Counted from the first letter of the stretch, positions 1 to 5,749 are shown. The stretch: DNA of 5,969 nucleotides from Kofleriaceae bacterium (GCA_016763395.1 JAESTW010000415.1:1-5969); one strand, 5' to 3'. Numbers and translations are program-made. The notes: a model not told the origin generated them from the sequence alone.

Positions 1-397
1 CAATCAAGTCCGGGCTTGCCATGCTTCCGTACTGCGTTCCGCCTCGGTGAGCCAAGCCGCCGAGAGACTCATCCAATGGTTTACGGATTAACTCTGAAAA
101 CTTTACATCCTCGGACGCGAGTTTCTCAAGTGTACGAGCACGCGCCGCCTCAAGCCTATCGCTTCCAGTTATCTTGCCATCGGAATCCACAGGGAATGCG
201 TAATAGGACGCTGGGAGTCCTGCGAATTGCTCATCACTGGCAGCGTGACACACACTCGTCCCACAGTCTCTTTCGATAATCGGAACGATGTCCGTGAGAA
301 AATTCAACTCCGGACGTGGAGTTCTATCTCCTACAGTGCAGGCCGTAGTCCACACAAAAAGTACTACGAGGGGGATTGCCCCGTACTTGAATTTCAC
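1..397 (-). CDS. Cytochrome-like lipoprotein, 3' end cut by the window edge
   Basis: The first 132 codons are visible, reading leftward from a GTG at 397 with no stop. The start lies two bases after the TAA of the preceding gene (TAACCGTG), with a weak purine-rich GGGAAG upstream, so translational coupling is likely. The N-terminus is a signal peptide ending in TTAC; Cys20 would be lipidated, though this lipobox is weak. A mature segment VPIIERDCGTSVCH follows at residues 38-51. It places a CX4CH motif at 45-51 in the sequence context of the PSCyt1-type cytochrome c domain ('V.PIL...C..CH'). Residues 103-120 carry KPL, then GGLAHRGG, a pattern common in such domains. No other start competes, because an ATG is absent nearby. 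It is the last visible gene of the operon. Haem attachment through a four-residue spacer is inferred; the substrate is unknown. Confidence 0.8.
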   Translation of the reverse strand, partial: MKFKYGAIPLVVLFVWTTACTVGDRTPRPELNFLTDIVPIIERDCGTSVCHAASDEQFAGLPASYYAFPVDSDGKITGSDRLEAARARTLEKLASEDVKFSELIRKPLDESLGGLAHRGGTQYGSMASPDLI

Positions 398-399
398 GG

Positions 400-1326
400 T
401 TACCACTTCCCTTCGTTGGTCGCGTTCTCAACGCAGTCGTAGCGAATTGGCGATGCAACACCGTCGCTCTCTTGCATGCAGTTGATCCAACTCATCAACA
501 CATACATCTCGTTGACCGAGAGATAGGGATTCACTTCGTTTGGATTGTCGACAAGTCCGCCGAGTGGCATACGCACGCGGTTGGTATCTTCGTGCAGGAG
601 CCTGCGTACGAGGTAGCTTCCTCGCGCATCACCAGCCTTGATGATAGTTCCTTCACCAGTGCCATAGATTCCATTGTGATTTTCGTCGCCTTGCCGGACA
701 AGACTAGGTAGTGGAATGTGCTGAGAGTCGGTAACCTTTAGAATCGAATCTCCTGCGACGATAGACAGGGAGGCTCCACCGCCGAGGGCTGCTATGGCGA
801 TGCCGTTTCGCGTGAACTCAAAGTCCGCACCGTCCTGATTGCCGCTGGAGGGCGCCGTCTGAACTGTCAATGCGTAGTGTGTGAAAGCACCATCTTGGTC
901 TGTAACAACTTCAATGGAACCGATGGTTGCACTGAATCCCTGATTCGCGCCGCTGACGACTCGAATCTCATCACCAACACCCTCGCAATAGTCTTCGATG
1001 GTATCGCGCTCACCGACTCCTAGATTGCAATTGAGCCCAAGCAGGTTCCAAAAATTACCTTCTGTGTGCAGATCGGGAAAATCCTCATTGGAGTGGCACT
1101 CGTTGTTCTCTGCGGCACACGTTGGGGCAATCGTGTAGCGCATGAGATCGGTGGTTGTGACAAAGCGGTCCTGAGCCGCCTGTTTATCAAGAGGAGTATC
1201 AGGAGTAACTCTGCCCGCATCCCCAGCAGTGCCAGCGTCGATCCTGGTCGCCGAAAAATCTCCTACTTTGCAAGCGGCAAGAGCACACAGCACCAGCGTC
1301 ATCGTTGTCCGACGGCGTTGTGTCAC
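400..1326 (-). CDS. Lipoprotein with cytochrome-like domain split by a beta-rich insertion
   Basis: The product has 308 residues. The chosen start is a GTG sharing one base with the TAG of the upstream DUF1501 gene, with AGGA nine bases before it. This gives MTQRRR plus a hydrophobic stretch and the lipobox LAAC (Cys19). The in-frame ATG at 1302 would lose the positive n-region, so it is less likely. A linker with DAGTAGDAG follows. Residues 70-78 form an unusual CX6CH motif. The C-terminal part has 'GDARGSYLVRRLL', 'RVRMPLG' (Met253) and 'SVNEMYVLMSWI' (270-281), matching the end of PSCyt1/cytochrome c-like domains, where the Met-Pro and the WI helix are typical. Between them, about residues 115-200 are rich in V/I/G/D alternation and look like beta structure. 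Residues 214-225 (DENHNGIYGTGE) resemble an EF-hand calcium loop. Extra cysteines lie at 100, 114, 283 and 298. Haem and calcium binding are inferred. Confidence 0.82.
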   Translation of the reverse strand: MTQRRRTTMTLVLCALAACKVGDFSATRIDAGTAGDAGRVTPDTPLDKQAAQDRFVTTTDLMRYTIAPTCAAENNECHSNEDFPDLHTEGNFWNLLGLNCNLGVGERDTIEDYCEGVGDEIRVVSGANQGFSATIGSIEVVTDQDGAFTHYALTVQTAPSSGNQDGADFEFTRNGIAIAALGGGASLSIVAGDSILKVTDSQHIPLPSLVRQGDENHNGIYGTGEGTIIKAGDARGSYLVRRLLHEDTNRVRMPLGGLVDNPNEVNPYLSVNEMYVLMSWINCMQESDGVASPIRYDCVENATNEGKW

Positions 1327-2687
1327 TAGAGAAGATCCTGCGTTATTGGGGTCGAGCCCGGAAAGTACGCAGTCGAAGGCAGGCCTAGGAGGTCGAGCAC
1401 CGTCGCCAAGACTTGCTGGGTGGTGTAAATGGGTGAGCCCGCTGTTGGAGAACCGCTTGCGCCGATTTCTCCCAGAATTTTTCCGCCAGGTAGGCCACCA
1501 CCGATCATCGGAATGCACTGAAAGGCAGTCTTGTCCTCATTGGTACGGTGATCCGATCCGTTGTTACCGTTGAAGCCACTGCCAACGGACCAGTTGCCTC
1601 GATTGAAGTCAGTGAGCACGGTAATGACTGTTGTGTCGAGGAGACTTACGCCAGGGGACACTGGGTCTGGGATGCGGGAGAGATGATCGACAAGTCCTGC
1701 GATGGATTGTCCGAGCTCAAATGCCTGGTTTGGAAGAACGTTGAGTTCATTGGAGTGCAGATCCCAGTTTCCGGTCGATACGGTTATACCTGCGCAGCCC
1801 AGCTGCCGGAGCCGAATTGCCAACATGGCAGAGGCTCCCAGACTACTGCCGCCGCCGTTGGCTTGCACGCCGAAGGATGCTCGTAGGCCAGCGTTTCCTA
1901 TTGGCGTGTTGTCGAGGTAGTTGCCCATCGTCGCATTCGTTCGAATGTCCAGCGCATCGTCGTTGAGTTGGGCTGCAACCTCGGCGGCCTTGCGCTGGAA
2001 GAAGGGAACGTCCGCTGGCTCAGAATAACTAGTAGAGCGGAGGAATTGGTCGGAGACACCGTAACGGAGCGTATTGAGACGCTGCGCCTCGGCTGGGGAT
2101 ACCTGCACCGATTGAATGGCCGAGGTGATGTCATTCACATTGAGGGCCGAGGCAATTTTGATCGGCGAGAAAGTACTCGAGATTTCAGAGCCAATATTGG
2201 TGGTCGGGGTGTCGTTACCGATGTTGATGCAGGGAACATTTCGAAACGAAAATGCTTGGTTTAGCAGGGTGAGGATACCAGGCATGTTTTCTTGCGGTTG
2301 ATATCCCGTACAAGCAATGGCGCGTCCGGTTCCGTGATTTCCCGTTCTATTGGCGTGTTGGGCAGTGCTAATGAGATTGATCTTGCTGTTGATTGCATTG
2401 AGGTCGAGGCCACTTCCCGCCATCACTTGCGAGAGGGGCACAGGCAGCCCTGAGAGCTGTCCGAAGGGGTTGGTGCCGGTACCAACTGTGCCGTTAAAGA
2501 CTGCCTGGGTTCGCGCCCCGCCGTTGAGGACAAAGAAGATGGCACCACCTGAGAGGCTGATGTTGCTAACCAAGGGGGCCGCACTAACGGATCTCTGCCG
2601 CCAAACATGCGGAGCTAAGACCGTGGCAGTGGTGCCTATCCCAATCGCCTTGAGAAACCCACGTCGAGAAATATTCTTATTGTTCAT
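1326..2687 (-). CDS. Tat-exported DUF1501 family protein
   Basis: The product has 453 residues. The N-terminus carries a twin-arginine motif SRRGFLK (7-13), a hydrophobic stretch to about residue 25 and a likely cleavage site VSA/A near 36. Export through the Tat system as a folded, possibly metal-loaded protein is therefore expected. The body matches DUF1501, a family related to alkaline phosphatases and sulfatases. Visible landmarks are GGARTQAVFNG (56-66), the histidine-rich QHANRTGNHGTGR (110-122), NWDLH (307-311; family 'GWDTH'), LTDFNRG (358-364; family 'GEFGRTP'), GSDH (377-380; family 'GRDH'), GGGLPGGKILGE (396-407) and a C-terminal helix ending VLDLLGLP. The conserved Asp and His residues are candidate metal ligands. 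In Planctomycetes this family sits beside DUF1549/DUF1553 proteins, as it does here. The start has a good AGGGG five bases upstream. The enzymatic reaction is not known for this family, so none is assigned. Confidence 0.88.
   Translation of the reverse strand: MNNKNISRRGFLKAIGIGTTATVLAPHVWRQRSVSAAPLVSNISLSGGAIFFVLNGGARTQAVFNGTVGTGTNPFGQLSGLPVPLSQVMAGSGLDLNAINSKINLISTAQHANRTGNHGTGRAIACTGYQPQENMPGILTLLNQAFSFRNVPCINIGNDTPTTNIGSEISSTFSPIKIASALNVNDITSAIQSVQVSPAEAQRLNTLRYGVSDQFLRSTSYSEPADVPFFQRKAAEVAAQLNDDALDIRTNATMGNYLDNTPIGNAGLRASFGVQANGGGSSLGASAMLAIRLRQLGCAGITVSTGNWDLHSNELNVLPNQAFELGQSIAGLVDHLSRIPDPVSPGVSLLDTTVITVLTDFNRGNWSVGSGFNGNNGSDHRTNEDKTAFQCIPMIGGGLPGGKILGEIGASGSPTAGSPIYTTQQVLATVLDLLGLPSTAYFPGSTPITQDLL
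1336..1339 (-). promoter_or_regulatory. Ribosome binding site supporting the GTG start at 1326
   Basis: On the minus strand AGGA stands nine bases before the GTG, inside the last codons of the DUF1501 gene. It supports the GTG over the in-frame ATG at 1302 and fits translational coupling across the TAGTG junction. Confidence 0.5.
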
Positions 2688-2692
2688 CGAAA

Positions 2693-2697
2693 CCCCT
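2693..2697 (-). promoter_or_regulatory. Ribosome binding site of the DUF1501 gene
   Basis: The minus strand reads AGGGG, then five bases, then ATG at 2687. It is the clearest Shine-Dalgarno site in the operon and lies in the only intergenic gap of notable length (14 nt). Confidence 0.6.
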
Positions 2698-2701
2698 ATG
2701 G

Positions 2702-3379
2702 CTAGTAAAAAAGAAATCGGTTGGTTGTTAAGAGTGCACGGCAGTGACCTCTGCCAGCGCTCTCCAAGGCTGAGACGTCTTCAAACTCAGGATCCGCGAC
2801 GTGAGCATCGAAGTATTTGATAGACCGTGTCAGGTCATCGGAAGTTGGTGTGGCACCAAGAATTGCGGCGAACTGATGATTGATGATGTCGATAGCCTGC
2901 AAACTCGGATTCGGCGCCACAGCTCCAGGGAAGTGGCCAAATGCCGCGCGGTCGTAGCAGGCCTCCGCTGCAGCCTTCTCTAGTTGCAGCACATAGGCGG
3001 TTCCTAGGAAGGATGTCCGACTAAGAGGAATTCTGTGATCCATACAACCACCTAGTAAACGGCAGTGTGGATACCACGCACCGCTAGCATTGCCGCTGTT
3101 GCTAAAAGCGACTGTGGCGGGATCTGGTATTGTCGGGTTCCAGGCACCAAAATCGTGCCCAGTGATGCGCTCAATCGAATAGAGTATGGACTCTGCATAC
3201 ATTGGCTTCATCGGGCCGTAGTAGAAGGAGAGGGTATAGCCATCTCCTGAGCTACCGCCACCAGCATCGACAGAGCCAGGACCACCAGGGTCATCATTTG
3301 CATCTATCGGGGCTGAACATGCAGCAAGGAGAAGTAAAGGAAGAAGCAGTTTGGAAGAACGAATGGCAGGTACTTTCAT
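2702..3379 (-). CDS. Small lipoprotein of unknown family in the DUF1501 operon
   Basis: The product has 225 residues. The ATG at 3379 overlaps the TGA of the upstream gene by four bases (ATGA), and AGGAG lies eleven bases upstream. A textbook lipoprotein signal follows: MKVPAIRSSK, a leucine run and LAAC, with Cys21 as the lipidated residue. Residues 22-48 are a flexible linker rich in Asp, Gly, Ser and Pro. The rest is globular with cysteines at about 107, 114, 142 and 213, including HCRLLGGCMDH. I see no CXXCH. The C-terminus, 'CRALLTTNRFLFY', recalls the end of DUF1592/DUF1553-type proteins, where a helix ends in a 'ML.SP.FLYR'-like motif. This likeness is weak. The position between a DUF1549-like protein and a DUF1501 protein suggests it is a partner subunit, perhaps a detached C-terminal part of the first gene. 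I do not recognise the family. Confidence 0.8.
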   Translation of the reverse strand: MKVPAIRSSKLLLPLLLLAACSAPIDANDDPGGPGSVDAGGGSSGDGYTLSFYYGPMKPMYAESILYSIERITGHDFGAWNPTIPDPATVAFSNSGNASGAWYPHCRLLGGCMDHRIPLSRTSFLGTAYVLQLEKAAAEACYDRAAFGHFPGAVAPNPSLQAIDIINHQFAAILGATPTSDDLTRSIKYFDAHVADPEFEDVSALESAGRGHCRALLTTNRFLFY

Positions 3380-4308
3380 CGGAACATCATCTCCTGGGTG
3401 TAAGCGGGGGAGGTCGCGATTTCTCGAATGAGCCAATTGACGCTGTAGTTGTTGGCTACGAAGTTGTTGGCGAGAGTTGTCCGAATGATTGGAAAGTTGA
3501 CACCGGGAAGTGGCGTTCCAATGAGTCGTTGCCAATAGCGGTCGACAGCCGCCTCGGCAAACAAGGGAGACGCTACGATTAAGTCGATTGCATCTTGAGG
3601 GGACGAGCCAACCTGGGACCACAGTTCCGCCTCACACACCACCTCGGTTCCACAGCGAGAGGGAGCGTAGTCGTAGACGTGATAGTCCGAAGAAGTCTCT
3701 GAGTCGGACGCGTCGAGATTGGGGTTGCGAAGTACATACCCGTTCCACATGTTTCCTACCGGGACTTCGCTTGTGAAGCTATCTCTGCCTAGGAAGAGGA
3801 AGAAGGCAGCATTGGCCCGGTCGGCGCCAGAAGGAAAACGATTGAGGAACATTTGGGATGTCAGGGCCCATCGCGTAAACTCTTGGTAGCTCCAGTCCTC
3901 TATATAGAGACGTGCGAGTTGGCTTTGAAACTCCTGGATGTGAGAGACCTGAGAGAACTGTACGGAGTTGGAAAAGAGAAAATCGTCTGCGTCGCGAAGA
4001 AGGGCCACCCAGGCGTAGGCGGGAAGGCCATTGGTGTGCGGCATAGATTCAGCGCCGGCAAAGTAGTCAAACAATTCCTCGGACGACATCGCATTCGTAG
4101 CCTCGATGTCATTAAGACTAGGAACGACACCAGTAAAGTCTATCGACATACGCCGAGCGAGTTGGCTTTGAGGGGCCCGTTGCACCGAGGAGCCACGGTC
4201 ACTAAGAAAACCGGTAATTAATTCGCCTAGTGCGCCATTGATACCTGCTGCGCTGGCAATGGAACCGGCGAGTACAATGCTCAGGACTACGAATAATTTG
4301 CGTTTCAT
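3376..4308 (-). CDS. Secreted DUF1549/DUF1553-like protein, short form
   Basis: The product has 310 residues and is the first gene of the operon. A Sec signal peptide (MKRK, hydrophobic core, cleavage after SIASA near residue 20) directs it to the periplasm or surface; no lipobox is seen. Residues 50-64 (LARRMSIDFTGVVPS) match the opening signature of DUF1549 ('LARRVYLDLTGLPPT'). The C-terminal part has AVDRYWQRLIG (254-264) and NYSVNWLIREIATSPAY (287-303), which resemble the DUF1553 pattern 'R..W..L.G' and 'W..K.L...I..S.AY'. Full planctomycete proteins with these domains are usually several times longer and often carry a PSCyt1 haem domain at the N-terminus; here the haem domain is absent and the middle is compressed. 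The haem-like parts are encoded separately downstream. Cys219 and Cys225 or nearby could form a disulphide. A GGGGA lies about eleven bases before the start, so the ribosome site is loose. The function is unknown. Confidence 0.78.
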   Translation of the reverse strand: MKRKLFVVLSIVLAGSIASAAGINGALGELITGFLSDRGSSVQRAPQSQLARRMSIDFTGVVPSLNDIEATNAMSSEELFDYFAGAESMPHTNGLPAYAWVALLRDADDFLFSNSVQFSQVSHIQEFQSQLARLYIEDWSYQEFTRWALTSQMFLNRFPSGADRANAAFFLFLGRDSFTSEVPVGNMWNGYVLRNPNLDASDSETSSDYHVYDYAPSRCGTEVVCEAELWSQVGSSPQDAIDLIVASPLFAEAAVDRYWQRLIGTPLPGVNFPIIRTTLANNFVANNYSVNWLIREIATSPAYTQEMMFR

Positions 4309-4429
4309 GGTTACGTGTTTCCCCTACTACAATTTCGTATTTAGGTTATGCAAAAGCCGCTCCCATCTGTGAACCTGAGCGATCTCGTGATTTCTCGCAA
4401 ACAAGCTGAGTCAATGTGTCACTGCCAGT

Positions 4430-4458
4430 ATTATAGTGCATGCTATGTGGGGAGCAAA
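4430..4458 (-). promoter_or_regulatory. Putative promoter of the five-gene operon
   Basis: On the minus strand a perfect TATAAT (4435-4430) is preceded by a 17-base spacer and TTTGCT (4458-4453), a weak -35. Transcription would begin near 4423, giving a leader of about 115 bases before the ATG at 4308. The -10 sits inside the 12-base sequence shared with the divergent promoter. No convincing riboswitch or attenuator was seen in the leader. Confidence 0.5.
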
Positions 4459-4540
4459 TGTAGACGGTTGGAGTGCGTAGTCCCCATCTAGTGGGTAGTT
4501 TAAGCCATGTCCATAGGTGCAATGACAGACTCCCAGAACG

Positions 4541-4569
4541 GCAATTGGTAAAATAATATGCACTATAAT
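4541..4569 (+). promoter_or_regulatory. Putative promoter of the plus-strand lipoprotein gene
   Basis: A perfect TATAAT lies at 4564-4569, in ATGCACTATAAT. The -35 is poor: GCAATT at 17-base spacing, while the better TTGGTA at 4545 is only 13 bases away. Transcription would begin near 4576, leaving a leader of roughly 23 bases. A good -10 with a poor -35 suggests dependence on an activator. Confidence 0.5.
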
Positions 4570-4587
4570 TCGGCACGAGCAGTGCAT
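4558..4587. promoter_or_regulatory. Operator-like palindrome around the plus-strand promoter start
   Basis: ATGCACT (4558-4564) and AGTGCAT (4581-4587) are perfect 7-base inverted arms separated by 16 bases, straddling the -10 box and the expected transcription start. The opposite promoter has the same first arm and, beyond its -10, a related GCAGTGACACATT. A repressor binding both promoters is plausible but inferred. Confidence 0.4.
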
Positions 4588-4598
4588 TAAGAAGCCCC

Positions 4599-5318
4599 AT
4601 GAACTGCCCTTGGTTGCCTGTTACGGTCTTCGTTTCGTTCGCTGCGTGCGGAGTTGGAACATTCGAATTCAAGTCGACTGATGGCGGCATCGGGCCCGAT
4701 GGAAGCTCGCAACGCATGACCGTTTTTCGACCAACAATTCATGAGGATATAAAGGCTGCAGGCTGCTTGTCCGAATCTTGTCATGGGGGCGGCCCCATAC
4801 CGATGCAGCTGATTCGATTTCCGTCCAGTGAAGTCGACTGGCAGACCAATTACGAACAAGTAAACGCCCGGACTAGTATCCTTGTTGAAAAATCAAAAGG
4901 ATCAGCAGGACATTTATCATCACTTGTTGAAGGTGGACCGACCCTAGTGCGATGGCGAGAGTGGATTGACTCGGGAGCACCATTTGGCGAATCGGAGGCT
5001 ATGCCCGACGCAGGAACTCTCGCTGACGCAGGCCCACAATTCGATGCCACTCCTGGGGCAGTATCGTGGAGTTCGACAATTCGGGAAGTGCTCGTGGACG
5101 ATGGGTGCACATCCTGTCACGGACTGCAGGGGGCCTATTCACTTGAGAGCTACAGCGCCGCCCTGGGCTTTGGTACAGACCAGAGCATTCCCAACGTTAT
5201 TCCTGGCGATTCTGCGTCGCTACTTGTGACCTACTACGACAACCTGCACCACACGACATCGACAGCAAACGCCGAGTTGATTCGACGCTGGATTGTTCAA
5301 TACGACGCGAGAGAGTAG
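4599..5318 (+). CDS. Lipoprotein with two tandem cytochrome c-like domains
   Basis: The product has 239 residues. The N-terminus MNCPWLPVTVFVSFAAC is hydrophobic and ends in AAC (Cys17), a lipobox-like site, but it lacks the usual Lys/Arg; no upstream in-frame start exists because a TAA lies at 4566. Two similar domains follow. The first (about 42-129) has IHEDIKAAGCLSESCHGGG with CX4CH at 56-62 and ends in 'WREWIDSGAPF'. The second (about 157-239) has IREVLVDDGCTSCHG with a canonical CXXCH at 170-174, then 'NVIPGDSASLLVTYY' and 'AELIRRWIVQY'. Both show the order motif, S-x-L helix, WI helix seen in PSCyt1/cytochrome c-like domains. A DAG-rich linker (137-145) joins them. The gene is divergent from the operon and shares its promoter motif, so a common function, perhaps electron transfer at the outer membrane or periplasm, is inferred. 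A weak AAGAAG precedes the ATG. Confidence 0.85.
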   Translation: MNCPWLPVTVFVSFAACGVGTFEFKSTDGGIGPDGSSQRMTVFRPTIHEDIKAAGCLSESCHGGGPIPMQLIRFPSSEVDWQTNYEQVNARTSILVEKSKGSAGHLSSLVEGGPTLVRWREWIDSGAPFGESEAMPDAGTLADAGPQFDATPGAVSWSSTIREVLVDDGCTSCHGLQGAYSLESYSAALGFGTDQSIPNVIPGDSASLLVTYYDNLHHTTSTANAELIRRWIVQYDARE

Positions 5319-5342
5319 TGAAAGGGATTGCCTTCGTGATCG

Positions 5343-5418
5343 TGGTAGCTGAGAGAGGATTCGAACCTCCACTGGTTGCGTTCTGAGCGCAATGCCTCTG
5401 CCGTTGGGCTACTCAGCC
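5343..5418 (-). tRNA. tRNA-Leu(CAG)-like, class I fold
   Basis: The 76-nt cloverleaf includes encoded CCA. The acceptor is GGCTGAG/CTCAGCT with a G1-U72 wobble, and the discriminator is A. The D-arm is GCCC...GGC. The anticodon stem TTGCG/CGCAA is perfect, with loop CTCAGAA, so the anticodon is CAG (reads CUG, Leu). The T-arm GGAGG/CCTCT has loop TTCGAAT. The variable loop is only five bases (CCAGT), whereas leucine tRNAs normally carry a long variable arm. It is the last gene of the array, and A73 agrees with leucine. The amino acid actually attached is uncertain. Confidence 0.85.
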
Positions 5419-5421
5419 AAT

Positions 5422-5493
5422 TGGTACCTCCAGAAGGATTCGAACCTTCATTGTCAGCGTTCGTAGCGCCGCATCCTGTCCGCAGGTGGAGGT
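5422..5493 (-). tRNA. tRNA-Arg(ACG), shortened D-arm
   Basis: The gene is 72 nt with encoded CCA and A73. The acceptor ACCTCCA/TGGAGGT and the T-arm GAAGG/CCTTC (loop TTCGAAT) pair perfectly. The anticodon stem CGGCG/CGCTG has one G-U pair and loop CTACGAA, giving anticodon ACG (arginine, CGN codons after inosine editing). Only 15 bases lie between the acceptor and anticodon stems, where about 19 is usual; they can form CCTG/CAGG with a four-base loop but leave no normal U8-N9. Three bases separate it from the Leu gene. Confidence 0.75.
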
Positions 5494-5498
5494 AGTCG

Positions 5499-5571
5499 CG
5501 CGCCCCGTGGGAATTGAACCCACCTCCCTCCGGTTAACAACCGTATGCAATCACCAGATTGCTAGAAGCGC
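5499..5571 (-). tRNA. tRNA-Asn(GTT)
   Basis: The gene is 73 nt without CCA; the next three bases read CGA. The acceptor GCGCTTC/GGGGCGC has two G-U pairs, and G73 fits asparagine. The D-stem GCAA/TTGC and T-stem GTGGG/CCCAC (loop TTCAATT) are perfect. The anticodon loop is TTGTTAA (anticodon GTT); its stem TACGG/CCGGA has an A-G mismatch at the 28-42 pair. The 3' tail must be added by CCA-adding enzyme if the tRNA is used. Confidence 0.82.
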
Positions 5572-5581
5572 AAGAATCGGT

Positions 5582-5596
5582 TCGGACAAAGTCCGA
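5582..5596. other. Hairpin in the Gly-Asn tRNA spacer
   Basis: TCGGAC-AAA-GTCCGA forms a perfect 6-bp stem one base beyond the CCA of the Gly gene, in the only long spacer (26 nt) inside the packed part of the array. There is no U-tract on either strand, so an RNA processing signal is more likely than a terminator. Confidence 0.45.
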
Positions 5597-5597
5597 G

Positions 5598-5671
5598 TGG
5601 AGCGGGCCAGGAGATTCGAACTCCTATCAGTAGTTTGGAAAACTACGGTCTTGCCATTAGACGAGGTCCGC
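5598..5671 (-). tRNA. tRNA-Gly(TCC)
   Basis: The gene is 74 nt with encoded CCA and U73, the glycine discriminator. The acceptor GCGGACC/GGCCCGC pairs except for an A5-C68 mismatch. The D-stem GTCT/AGAC, anticodon stem GTAGT/ACTAC and T-stem AGGAG/CTCCT (loop TTCGAAT) are perfect. The anticodon loop TTTCCAA gives TCC. The overall sequence resembles bacterial tRNA-Gly(TCC) closely (GCGG..., TAATGGC, CCGCTCCA). Confidence 0.88.
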
Positions 5672-5677
5672 ATTCGG

Positions 5678-5749
5678 GGTGGCCAAGGAGAATCGAACTC
5701 CCATCACACGGTTCACAGCCATGCGCTCTACCGTTGAGCTATAGTCACC
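5678..5749 (-). tRNA. tRNA-His(GTG)
   Basis: The extra G at -1 (5749) and C73 are the histidine identity pair. The acceptor GTGACTA/TGGCCAC has one A4-C69 mismatch and one wobble. The D-arm GCTC...GAGC is normal. The anticodon stem CATGG/CCGTG has one wobble and loop CTGTGAA (anticodon GTG). The T-arm is GGGAG/CTCCT with loop TTCGATT. The tail reads CCG, so CCA is not encoded. The start GGTGACTATAGCTCAA is very like typical bacterial tRNA-His. Six bases separate it from Gly. Confidence 0.85.

Larger units (their letters stand above)
4430..4569. repeat. 12-bp inverted repeat joining the two divergent -10 boxes
   Basis: ATTATAGTGCAT at 4430-4441 is the exact reverse complement of ATGCACTATAAT at 4558-4569. 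Each arm contains the outward-facing -10 box of its promoter plus six bases upstream. The bases between the arms do not pair noticeably, so this looks like two copies of one promoter/operator element, not a cruciform. Confidence 0.7.

Noticed and set aside
16..485. Several short plus-strand frames opposite the left-edge lipoprotein
   Set aside because: They lie antisense to a coherent coding frame with signal peptide and haem-type motif and have no recognisable content.
1327..1518. N-terminal extension of the 308-residue lipoprotein to an ATG at 1518
   Set aside because: It would overlap the DUF1501 gene by 64 codons and bury the lipoprotein signal; the GTG at 1326 gives a proper signal peptide and coupled start.
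1898..2301. Overlapping frames on both strands within the DUF1501 gene
   Set aside because: The DUF1501 frame carries family motifs throughout; the others are composition shadows.
3380..3622. Upstream extension of the small lipoprotein to 3622
   Set aside because: The extension lies inside the DUF1549-like gene in another frame and precedes a clear lipoprotein signal at the ATG at 3379.
4346..4717. Minus-strand frame of 123 codons across the divergent intergenic region
   Set aside because: It overlaps both promoters and the start of the plus-strand lipoprotein, and shows no domain or signal; its codons mirror the real gene.
5319..5342. Possible terminator after the plus-strand lipoprotein
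   Set aside because: No stem with a U-tract can be seen in these 24 bases before the converging tRNA array.
5486..5737. Plus-strand open frame of 83 codons with GIEPTSLRLTTVCN and RRFELLSVVWK
   Set aside because: It is antisense to the Asn, Gly and His tRNA genes; such peptides are well-known spurious products of frames opposite tRNAs.
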